The notes beneath the pieces are model-generated. The model ran no database searches. It worked only from the letters and a program-made list of their open reading frames with translations, and was not told where the DNA came from. From the NCBI RefSeq assembly GCF_040939785.1, contig NZ_CP162553.1, forward strand, positions 2,914,001 through 2,978,000: a stretch of DNA of 64,000 bases, read 5' to 3'. The stretch comes from Bradyrhizobium lupini. GTDB taxonomy: Bacteria; Pseudomonadota; Alphaproteobacteria; Rhizobiales; Xanthobacteraceae. Positions 9,699 through 20,854 of the stretch are shown here, in pieces. Each line of letters starts with the position of its first letter. The stretch's first letter is position 1. Both the position numbers and the translations under genes were made by a program.

Positions 9699-10544
9699 AT
9701 GAGCAAGCTGAAAATCGCATTCCAGGGCGAGCCTGGGGCCAATTCGCACATCGCCATCGTCGAGGCCTATCCCGACGCCGAGCCGATGCCCTGCGCCACC
9801 TTCGAGGACGCCTTGTCGGCGATCTCGTCGGGCGAAGCCGATCTCGGCATGATTCCGATCGAGAATTCGGTCGCAGGCCGCGTGGCCGACATCCATCATT
9901 TGCTGCCGGCCTCCGGCCTCTTCATCATCGGCGAATGGTTTCTGCCGGTCCGGCATCAGCTGATGGCGGTGAAGGGGACCAGGCTCGAGGACATCAAGAG
10001 CGTCGAGAGCCACGTGCACGCGCTCGGCCAATGCCGGCGCATCATTCGCAAGCTTGGCATCAAGCCAATCGTGCACGCCGACACCGCCGGCAGCGCCCGC
10101 GACATTTCCGAGCGTAACGACAAGTCCGTCGCCGCGATCGCCTCGCGCCTCGCCGCGCAGATCTACGGCCTCGACATCCTCGCGGAGGACATCGAGGACG
10201 AGGCCCACAACACCACGCGCTTCGTGGTGCTCGCGCGCGAACCGAAATGGGCCGCACAGGGCTCCGGTCCGTTGGTCACGACTTTTGTGTTCCGGGTGCG
10301 CAATTTGCCCGCCGCGCTCTACAAGGCGCTCGGTGGCTTTGCCACCAACGGCGTCAACATGACCAAGCTCGAGAGCTATATGGTCGACGGCAATTTCTTC
10401 GCCACGCAGTTTTATGCCGACGTCGACGGCCACCCCGAGGACAAGGGCCTCGCTTTCGCGATCGAGGAGCTGAAATTCTTCTCACGCGAATTCCGCATCG
10501 TTGGCGTGTATCCGGGGCACCCGTTCCGCGCGACGATGGAATAG
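9699..10544 (+). CDS. pheA: Prephenate dehydratase
   Basis: Converts prephenate to phenylpyruvate in phenylalanine synthesis, 281 residues. The N-terminal periplasmic-binding-like catalytic domain has IAFQGEPGANSHIA, PIENSVAGRV and the diagnostic TRF motif (NTTRFVVL, about 171-178). A C-terminal ACT domain (about 195-275) would sense phenylalanine. The ACT motif usually written ESRP reads ESYM here (TKLESYMVDGNF), as I would expect for the alphaproteobacterial form. There is no fused chorismate mutase. It sits just after kdsB and converges with a luciferase-like gene 45 bases downstream. Confidence 0.95.
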   Translation: MSKLKIAFQGEPGANSHIAIVEAYPDAEPMPCATFEDALSAISSGEADLGMIPIENSVAGRVADIHHLLPASGLFIIGEWFLPVRHQLMAVKGTRLEDIKSVESHVHALGQCRRIIRKLGIKPIVHADTAGSARDISERNDKSVAAIASRLAAQIYGLDILAEDIEDEAHNTTRFVVLAREPKWAAQGSGPLVTTFVFRVRNLPAALYKALGGFATNGVNMTKLESYMVDGNFFATQFYADVDGHPEDKGLAFAIEELKFFSREFRIVGVYPGHPFRATME

Positions 10545-10589
10545 ATTCGTGTCCCGGACGCGCGAAGCGCGAGCCGGAGCACCAGAGCC

Positions 10590-11603
10590 TTATCCGACCG
10601 CCTTAAGCCCGAACGCCTCCGCCAGCAGCGAATATGATTTCTTTCGTGCCTCGTGATCGTACACGGCGGTAATCACCATCAACTCGTCCGGCTTGCTCGC
10701 ATCGATCAACGGCTGCAGCGTCTTCTGCACGGTTGCCCGGCTGCCGACGAACAGACGGGAACGGTTGCGCCGCATCGAGGCGCGCTCCGAGTCGGTATAG
10801 GGATAGGCCAGCGCCTCTTCGACGCTCGGCAACGGAAGATACTGGCCGCGGTCCCGGCGCAGGCGGTTGAGGTCGAAAGACGCGGCGAGCTTTTCGGCTT
10901 CGTCATCCGTGTCGGCCGCAATGACGGCGACCGCGAGGATCGCGCGCGGGCTCGCACTCCAGGCCGAGGGCTGAAAACGATTGCGATAATACACCATCGC
11001 ATCGATCGCATCGTGGGACGCAAAATGATGGGCGAATGCGAACCCCATGCCGATTTGCGCGGCGAGCTCCGACGAATAATCGCTGGAGCCGAGCAGCCAG
11101 ATCGGCGGCAACGGCGTATCGTCGGGCATCGCAACGACGTTGTGATAGGGATGGCCCGAGGGGAATTCCCGGGTCTGCCACAGGATCAATTCGTGCAGCC
11201 GCTCGAGGAAATCGTCGCCTTCGCGACGGTCGAGCCGGCTGCGCAGCGCATAGGCCGTGGCGCCGTCGGTGCCAGGGGCGCGGCCGAGGCCGAGATCGAT
11301 GCGGCCCGGAAACAGCGCCTCCAGCATCTTGAAGCGCTCGGCCACGACCAGCGGCGCGTGATTGGGCAGCATCACGCCACCGGAGCCGACGCGGATGTGC
11401 TTGGTCACCGCCGCGATCTGCCCGATCATCACGTCGGGCGCCGGGCTCGCGACGGAGGCGAGGTTGTGATGCTCGGCGAGCCAATAGCGGACATAGCCGA
11501 GCCCATCGACATGGCGCGCCAGGTCGATGCTGTTGCGCAGCGCCGCGGCGGGCTTTGTGCCGGTGGTGACGACGGAGAGGTCGAGGACTGAGAGCGGGAT
11601 CAT
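10590..11603 (-). CDS. LLM-class flavin-dependent oxidoreductase (luciferase-like)
   Basis: Predicted FMNH2-dependent monooxygenase of the bacterial luciferase-like superfamily, 337 residues. It starts [18 protein letters not shown], the common N terminus of the one-component, LuxA/B-similar subgroup. Core motifs are [62 protein letters not shown] and [13 protein letters not shown]. The C terminus has [11 protein letters not shown]. The fold is a TIM barrel. Substrate unknown; it stands alone and converges with pheA. Upstream is the AT-rich metF leader on the opposite strand. Confidence 0.88.
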   Translation of the reverse strand: MIPLSVLDLSVVTTGTKPAAALRNSIDLARHVDGLGYVRYWLAEHHNLASVASPAPDVMIGQIAAVTKHIRVGSGGVMLPNHAPLVVAERFKMLEALFPGRIDLGLGRAPGTDGATAYALRSRLDRREGDDFLERLHELILWQTREFPSGHPYHNVVAMPDDTPLPPIWLLGSSDYSSELAAQIGMGFAFAHHFASHDAIDAMVYYRNRFQPSAWSASPRAILAVAVIAADTDDEAEKLAASFDLNRLRRDRGQYLPLPSVEEALAYPYTDSERASMRRNRSRLFVGSRATVQKTLQPLIDASKPDELMVITAVYDHEARKKSYSLLAEAFGLKAVG

Positions 11604-11737
11604 GGCGCGCTAACGTAGTGGAGGGCAGCGCGGCGGCAATGGGAGGGCGCGCAGATCTGACGTGCAGGCCAGGGCCCGCGCGCTCCGGACCCGCGCCGCG
11701 GCGTTGGGACAATGATCAATCTGGCAACATGACTTTC

Positions 11738-11815
11738 ATATTGCCCACTCAATATATTGCGCCAGTTAATCCGCAAGTTCTCCCTACTTGGCTGATATAT
11801 TTATCTTTTTATACC
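11738..11815 (+). promoter_or_regulatory. metF: AT-rich metF upstream region with palindromes and a possible promoter
   Basis: The 391-base gap before metF contains an unusually AT-rich island. It holds ATATTG-N6-CAATAT (11738-11743 with 11750-11755), whose second half is part of a perfect 10-bp palindrome CAATATATTG (11750-11759). Downstream TTGGCT (11788-11793) and TATACC (11810-11815), 16 bases apart, could be the promoter. The palindromes lie where a regulator could act. I could not recognise a SAM or cobalamin riboswitch. Confidence 0.4.
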
Positions 11816-11994
11816 AAATCGAGCTTCCCACTTCGATTCTAAATCACCGAAATATTTTATGCCAACACCGCCAAAGTGGGCCAATTCCCATTACCGATGG
11901 GCTGTCGGATGCGGCCGCTTTGGCTTATCTTGGCCTTTCGCAATCTAGACCTGACCGCCGGCCGCCAACGACCCGGCGCGCCCTTGGAGAGTGA

Positions 11995-12922
11995 GTGGTG
12001 CCCATGACTGACGCGACAATGCCTGCCCACACCGGCGGGCAAGACGGGTACCTGAAGCGGCCTGCGATTTCCTTCGAGTTCTTTCCGCCCAAGACCGAAG
12101 ATATGGAGCGCAATCTCTGGGACACCATCAACCGGCTGGCCCCGCTCGACCCGAAATTCGTCTCGGTGACCTATGGCGCCGGCGGCTCGACCCGTGAGCG
12201 GACCCACGCGACCATCTCGCGCATCCTGAAAGAAACCGCGCTGCTGCCGGCCGCGCATCTGACCTGCGTCGGCGCCTCCCGCGGGGAGATCGACGAGATC
12301 GTCGACCGCTATCACGAGGTCGGCGTCCGCCACATCGTCGGCCTGCGCGGCGATCCCCCGGGCGGCATTGGCACGGCCTATTCCAGCCATCCCGATGGCT
12401 ACCAGAGCTCCGCCGACCTCGTCGCCGGCATCAAGAAGCGGCACGGCGATATCGAGGTGTCGGTCTCGGCGTACCCTGAGAAGCATCCCGAGGCGCGCGA
12501 CTTCGACGATGACATCGACACGCTGCAGGCCAAGGTCGATGCAGGTGCGACCCGCGCGATCACGCAGGTGTTCTTCGATAACGACCTCTATTTCCGCTAT
12601 CTCGACCGCGTGCGCGCGCGGGATCAACATCCCGATCGTGCCGGGCATCATGCCCATGCATAATTTCAAGCAGGCTCGCAATTTCGTCACCCGCGCCGGC
12701 ACCTCCGTGCCGGACTGGTTCGCCGCGAAATTCGAGGGGCTCGACGAAGACGCCGAGACCCGCAAGCTGGTGGCGGCGACCGTCGCGGCCGGCCAGGTGC
12801 AGAAGCTGGCGAAGCACGGCGTCGACACCTTCCATTTCTACACCATGAACCGCGCCGATCTCGTGTTCGCGATCAGCCATTTGCTCGGCATCCGCGCCAA
12901 GAGCGCGCAGAAGGCGGCTTAA
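11995..12922 (+). pseudogene. metF: Methylenetetrahydrofolate reductase, frameshifted as written
   Basis: FAD enzyme that makes 5-methyl-THF for MetH. The start is either GTG 11995 (GGAG five bases upstream) or ATG 12004. The N-terminal part contains ISFEFFPPKTEDMERNLW, FVSVTYGAGGSTRERT and GLRGDPPGG, then IEVSVSAYPEKHPEA and ITQVFFDNDLYFRYLDRVRA. The frame breaks in the GC-repeat at about 12611-12620. It resumes one frame over with INIPIVPGIMPMHNFKQ and continues to DTFHFYTMNRADLV and the TAA at 12920-12922. Two missing bases (or one extra) would explain it. The gene would otherwise be about 308 residues, normal for MetF, and is followed after 6 bases by metH. An assembly error is likely. 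Confidence 0.88.
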
Positions 12923-12928
12923 GACAGC

Positions 12929-16792
<3,864 letters not shown>

Positions 16793-16818
16793 GCGCCCTC
16801 CAAACAGAAAACGAGAAA

Positions 16819-16849
16819 TCAACCCCATGCACAGTAGGCATGGGGTTGA
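16819..16849 (+). terminator. metH: Strong hairpin after metH
   Basis: Perfect 12-bp inverted repeat TCAACCCCATGC/GCATGGGGTTGA around a 7-base loop, 26 bases after the metH stop. The plus-strand tail is GAAAAAG rather than T-rich. The minus-strand tail is richer in T. It is likely the transcript end of metF-metH. Confidence 0.65.
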
Positions 16850-17009
16850 AAAAGCTCGATAATTTTTGCGGTGTCACCGAATAATTTTTCGATTTACCGA
16901 AATTGCTTGCGGCGTCGGGCAAAACACCTGTAACATTCCATCATCGCCGACCGTGCCCGTTTGATACTCCCTCGCCAGTCGCCATCACGGCGCGTGCCAC
17001 ACGTTCGCT

Positions 17010-17133
17010 GTCGTCCTGGCGAAAGCCATCCATACCGGGTGATCCATTGGTGGCCATCGCAGGCAATACCGAACGACCAATCTTCGCCAAATGACCCGCT
17101 GGGGCAATGGGTCCTGGCTTTCGCCAGGACGAC
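17010..17133. repeat. Palindromic intergenic repeat with 19-bp perfect terminal inverted repeats
   Basis: GTCGTCCTGGCGAAAGCCA at 17010-17028 is the exact inverse of TGGCTTTCGCCAGGACGAC at 17115-17133. Related ends occur at 20804-20829 and 28630-28749, so this is a dispersed element family. The rest of the 447-base gap 16793-17239 contains only the metH terminator and AT-rich spacer. Confidence 0.8.
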
Positions 17134-17239
17134 ATTGGTGAAGCTATGCCTGGCATGTGCTGGGGCAACGCACAGCATCGAACGCAAAGCGCGTTCGCCG
17201 CGACCAATGGCGGTCGCCGCCGAAGCGCAGGGGAATCGG

Positions 17240-18247
17240 ATGCTGAACGCCCAACAATTGATGTGGACACAGATTGCCGCCGGCATCGCCGTGCTGCTGT
17301 TTGGATTGACGCTGTTCAATCTGATCCGCATGCGGGGCCGGATGGTGGCGGCGCGGAGCTGGGACAAGGTTGAGGGCATCATCACGGTCTCCCAAGTCGA
17401 CCAGCCGACGGCGCATTCCTCGGACGATCGGAACGACGCCAAGCCCATCATCCGCTATCGCTATCAGGCCGGCGGCCAGGAGCTGGAAGGCGACAAGATC
17501 TTTGTCGGCGGCACCGTCATCACGACGAGGGTCCTGGCCGCAAAACTGACCGGACGCTATCCGGTCGGCGCCCATGTCGAGGTCCATGTCGATCCGAAGC
17601 AACCGACAGAGGCGCTGCTGGAGCCTGCCGCCGCGCAGAACGTCGCGGCCCTGGTGGCGTTCACAATGGTGTTCGGCGTCATCGCCGCCACCCTGACCGC
17701 GCATTCGTTCGCGGGCCACGTGCTCTACGCCGACAAGGGCGTCCCGCTGTTCGCGTTCGCGGTGCCGATCATCGTGCTCGTGGGCGGGGTGTTCCTCGCC
17801 GCCGATTATGTCCGGACGCGCCGGCGGGCGAGCGCCAGCCTGCGCTGGCCGACCGCGTCGGGCAGGGTCACCCATTGCGACGTGATCGAGGAAATCATCG
17901 AAGAGAAGACCGAGCACGACAATCGACCGACGACTTCAAAGCTCGTCCACCGCTATCAGGTCGACCTGCGCTACGCCTACAGAGTCGGCAAGCGCGACTT
18001 CATCGGCACCGAAGTCGATTGGAACGGCACCATGATCTCCGGCCTGCGCGAGGTCGCCGAAGAGGCCGCGGCGAAATATCGGCCTGGGAAGAGCGTCCAA
18101 GTCTATTACGATCCGGACCAGCCCGGACAAGCCGTGCTGGAGCCTGCAAGCCGGGGAGGCGCGCTGGGGCCGCTGATCGGTGCCGCGGTCTGCGCGGTCG
18201 TCGGCGGCCTGTTCCTGACGATCCTGATCAAGGTCGGGTTCGCGTAG
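17240..18247 (+). CDS. DUF3592 domain membrane protein
   Basis: 335 residues from the ATG at 17240, preceded by AGGGGAA. A longer open frame runs upstream through the repeat element and is not credible as coding. Visible parts: a first membrane helix (about 10-30, IAAGIAVLLFGLTLF) and an extracytoplasmic DUF3592 unit (SWDKVEGIITVSQV to HVEVHVDPKQPTEALLEP). Two helices come mid-protein (about 130-185), then a second DUF3592-like unit (WPTASGRVTHCDVIEE to VYYDPDQPGQAVLEP) and a last helix. The two halves therefore look like an internal duplication. The function of DUF3592 is unknown. Confidence 0.8.
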   Translation: MLNAQQLMWTQIAAGIAVLLFGLTLFNLIRMRGRMVAARSWDKVEGIITVSQVDQPTAHSSDDRNDAKPIIRYRYQAGGQELEGDKIFVGGTVITTRVLAAKLTGRYPVGAHVEVHVDPKQPTEALLEPAAAQNVAALVAFTMVFGVIAATLTAHSFAGHVLYADKGVPLFAFAVPIIVLVGGVFLAADYVRTRRRASASLRWPTASGRVTHCDVIEEIIEEKTEHDNRPTTSKLVHRYQVDLRYAYRVGKRDFIGTEVDWNGTMISGLREVAEEAAAKYRPGKSVQVYYDPDQPGQAVLEPASRGGALGPLIGAAVCAVVGGLFLTILIKVGFA

Positions 18248-18253
18248 CGGCGA

Positions 18254-18883
18254 TCACCCCTTCGGCGGTGACAGTGGCTGCACGATCTCCTTGAACGGCG
18301 CCAGCGCCTCGCACGCGTCGGCATGCGCCGACAGCGCCGGATAGCGCGATGGCTCGAACAACTGCGGATGGGCCTCGCGGGTGAAGCGGACGACGCAGGC
18401 GACCACAATATCGGCGTGGCCGATGCGGTCACCCAGCCAGTACGGCGTGGTCACCTTGGCGCGCTCGGCCTCCAGCGCTTTCAGCACGTCCGCGATCTGC
18501 GCCTGGCAGCGCTCGACCCATAGCGTAAGCTGCTCCTTCCGCAGCACGCGTTCGTAGAGCAGGCTCACGGCCTTGTCGCCGAGGCCGGACGCGAGCGCGC
18601 AGATGCGCAAGTGATGCCGGCGCTCGGCGCCGGAGCGCGGCAGCATCGCCTTCTCCGGCCCGGCGAGCTCGTCGAGATAATCGAGGATGAACGTGCTCTC
18701 GATCAGCGCCTCGCCGTCGTCGAGCACCAGCGTCGGCACGCGGCGCAGCGGATTATAGGGCGCGATCTTGTCGGCGTCGCCGAAGGTCGACCACGGCCTG
18801 TGCTCGAAGGCGAGGCCGTAAAGCCGCAGCGCAATCGCGACGCGGCGGACGAAGGGGGAATCATATTGGCCGATCAGGAACAT
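18254..18883 (-). CDS. Glutathione S-transferase family protein
   Basis: 209-residue cytoplasmic protein with an N-terminal thioredoxin-like domain. MFLIGQYDSPFVRRVAIALRL has the active-site Ser-Pro region; NPLRRVPTLVLDDGEALIES has the cis-Pro of VPTL and the ES glutathione-binding pair. A helical C-terminal domain has the N-capping-type segment IGHADIVVACVVRF. Length and order match bacterial GSTs. The substrate is unknown. It is convergent with the DUF3592 gene (6 bases) and divergent from the dehydratase-like gene. Confidence 0.88.
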   Translation of the reverse strand: MFLIGQYDSPFVRRVAIALRLYGLAFEHRPWSTFGDADKIAPYNPLRRVPTLVLDDGEALIESTFILDYLDELAGPEKAMLPRSGAERRHHLRICALASGLGDKAVSLLYERVLRKEQLTLWVERCQAQIADVLKALEAERAKVTTPYWLGDRIGHADIVVACVVRFTREAHPQLFEPSRYPALSAHADACEALAPFKEIVQPLSPPKG

Positions 18884-19040
18884 GGTTTTGCGCTCTTCTC
18901 TGGCTTTTGGACGAGGCAGGGCCGATCAGTTTCCACGGCAAGGCCGCAGTGGCGCAAGCAAAATCATGGAAGTGGAGCATTGCGCTGCATGCAACGGCGC
19001 CGCGACAGCGGCTGCCGGATGCGTTATCAAGGACGGCATC

Positions 19041-19988
19041 ATGACAGCAACAATGGACATCAATCGGGAGCGGATCGCGGCGACCGAGGCCGTCATCCGT
19101 CCGCACATACGGCGCACGCCGCTCGTTGAGGCCGATCTCGCCGATTTTGGCCTGCCGGCTTCTCCCGTCACGTTCAAGCTCGAGATGCTGCAGCATTCCG
19201 GATCGTTCAAGGCGCGGGGTGCCTTCGCCAACCTGCTGTTGCGCCGGCTGCCGGAAGCCGGTGTCGTCGCCGCATCGGGCGGCAATCACGGCGCGGCGGT
19301 GGCGTATGCGGCGCAGCGGCTCGGCATCCCGGCCACGATTTTCGTGCCCGAGATCACCTCGCCGGCCAAAGCCGAGCGTATCAGAGGCTATGGCGCGAAA
19401 CTCGTGATTGCGGGCAGCCGCTATGCCGACGCGCTCGCCGCAAGCGAAACCCATGTCGCGCAGACCGGCGCCATGGCGGTGCATGCCTACGACCAGGTCG
19501 AGACCTTGCTCGGTCAGGGCAGTGTCGGAATGGAGCTGGAGCAGGATGCACCGGGCATTGACACGGTGCTGGTTGCAGTCGGCGGCGGCGGCCTGATCGG
19601 TGGCATGGCGGCCTGGAGTGCCGGCAGGACGCGCATCGTCGCGGTCGAGCCGGAGCAGTCGCCAACGCTTCACGCCGCCTTCGCGGCAGGCGCGCCGATC
19701 GATGCGCCGGCGGGCGGCATCGCCGCCGATAGTCTCGCCCCGCGACGTGTCGGACAATTGATGTTTCCGATTGCGCGGGCCCATGTCGAGCGGGTCGTCC
19801 TGGTCGCCGACGACGCGATCAAGCAGGCGCAGTCGGCCTTGTGGTCGAGCCTGCGCCTGGTGGCCGAGCCCGGCGGCGCCGCCGCATTTGCCGCCTTGCT
19901 CTCCGGTCGCTATCGCCCCTCACCCGGCGAGCGGGTCGCGGTACTGGTTTGTGGCGCCAACACCAATGCGGTGAATTTCAACAGCTAG
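19041..19988 (+). CDS. Threonine/serine dehydratase family PLP enzyme
   Basis: 315-residue fold-type II PLP protein. The ATG at 19041 follows an AAGGA Shine-Dalgarno; an upstream open frame overlaps the divergent GST promoter and is rejected. Motifs: HSGSFKARGA with the Schiff-base Lys (about 53), ASGGNHGAAVAYAA for phosphate/substrate binding, and the Gly-rich VGGGGLIGG loop. There is no C-terminal ACT regulatory domain, so it is of the short catabolic or promiscuous type. It may act on threonine, serine or related hydroxy amino acids; the exact substrate is not visible. Confidence 0.85.
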   Translation: MTATMDINRERIAATEAVIRPHIRRTPLVEADLADFGLPASPVTFKLEMLQHSGSFKARGAFANLLLRRLPEAGVVAASGGNHGAAVAYAAQRLGIPATIFVPEITSPAKAERIRGYGAKLVIAGSRYADALAASETHVAQTGAMAVHAYDQVETLLGQGSVGMELEQDAPGIDTVLVAVGGGGLIGGMAAWSAGRTRIVAVEPEQSPTLHAAFAAGAPIDAPAGGIAADSLAPRRVGQLMFPIARAHVERVVLVADDAIKQAQSALWSSLRLVAEPGGAAAFAALLSGRYRPSPGERVAVLVCGANTNAVNFNS

Positions 19989-20048
19989 CGAGCTTCGCAT
20001 GATCTGGAGCGCGTAGCCCGAATGAAAAGGGACGACGGTGCCACGCTC

Positions 20049-20135
20049 CGTCATTGCGAGCGCAGAGAAGCAATCCGGTATCTCTCGGCGGAAACAGACT
20101 GGATTGCTTCGTCGCAAGGGCTCCTTGCAATGACG
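20049..20135. repeat. Dispersed palindromic repeat (CGTCATTGCGAGCG type)
   Basis: Ends CGTCATTGCGAGCG and CTCCTTGCAATGACG are inverted, as are inner AGCAATCC (left) and GGATTGCT (right). This looks like a Bradyrhizobium-type intergenic element filling the gap between convergent genes. Confidence 0.65.
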
Positions 20136-20154
20136 GGTAGGAGGCAGCTCTGCA

Positions 20155-20760
20155 CTATCCGATGATCGGCATATGCCTCGCCGCCGTCCGCGGCACCGTG
20201 CCATCGAGCCGCGGATCGTCGGCGATCTCAATCTGGCGGCGGAACGGGCGGAAGCCGAAGCGCTGATAGAACGCAACGGCCGACGGATGATCGAAGGTGC
20301 AGGTGTGCACCCAGACGCGGGACAAATCGCGTGACCATGCGATTTCAAGTGCATGGTTCATCATGAAGCGGGCGGCACCACTGCCGATCAGTTTTGCGGT
20401 GACGCCGAAATACACCAGCTCGCACTGGCCGGCCTCGCGAAAGTCCAGCTCCAGCAGGCCTTCATCGCGGCCGTCCACGACAAGCGTATAGACCTCGACG
20501 CCCGGCGCATGGATGACGGCAGCGAGCTCGGCATCGTTCATGCGCGCCCGCGAAAACCACAACCACTCCTCGCCGACGCGGCGATGGAGGTCGCGATACC
20601 AATGAAGCGCGGGGGTATCGACCTTGCGCAGGGTCCAAAGACCTGATGGAGCGCCGGGCGGATCGGCGCGGCGCGCGGGGCGCGCGGTCATCTCGAGATG
20701 GGTAACGACGGCGGCGATCTTGCCGGCGGGGATGTCGGAATAGCCGTCGGGGAGGATCAT
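20155..20760 (-). CDS. GNAT family N-acetyltransferase
   Basis: 201 residues from the ATG at 20758-20760 (MILPDGYSDIPAGKIAAVVTHLEM), preceded on the minus strand by a repeat. The C-terminal half holds the GNAT core: VVDGRDEGLLELDF, then motif A CELVYFGVTAKLIGSGAARFMMNHAL with the acetyl-CoA pyrophosphate loop. WVHTCTFDHPSAVAFYQRFGFRPF is motif B. The acceptor substrate is unknown. It lies between two repeats and is not obviously in an operon. Confidence 0.87.
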   Translation of the reverse strand: MILPDGYSDIPAGKIAAVVTHLEMTARPARRADPPGAPSGLWTLRKVDTPALHWYRDLHRRVGEEWLWFSRARMNDAELAAVIHAPGVEVYTLVVDGRDEGLLELDFREAGQCELVYFGVTAKLIGSGAARFMMNHALEIAWSRDLSRVWVHTCTFDHPSAVAFYQRFGFRPFRRQIEIADDPRLDGTVPRTAARHMPIIG

Positions 20761-20803
20761 GGGATGCGTCCCTTTGAAGCTGAGCGCCGGCCACACATTC
20801 CGG

Positions 20804-20829
20804 GTCGTCCTGGCTTTCGCCAGGACGAC
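20804..20829. repeat. Short palindrome of the GTCGTCCTGGC family
   Basis: An 11-bp perfect stem, GTCGTCCTGGC/GCCAGGACGAC, around TTTC, matching the ends of the 17010-17133 element. It sits between the GNAT gene start and the end of the penicillin acylase gene, so it could also act as a transcript-end hairpin. Confidence 0.7.
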
Positions 20830-20854
20830 GGCGGAGTTTGTGGATACGCCTCAT

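Noticed and set aside
11618..11842. Possible 74-residue gene in the metF leader
   Set aside because: No ribosome binding site, no family resemblance and a strong change of composition midway; more likely leader DNA.
11604..11994. SAM or SAH riboswitch before metF
   Set aside because: I could not find the conserved core or pseudoknot elements by eye; an Infernal search would settle it.
16961..17239. N-terminal extension of the DUF3592 protein
   Set aside because: It translates the palindromic repeat; the ATG at 17240 has a good ribosome binding site and starts a membrane helix.
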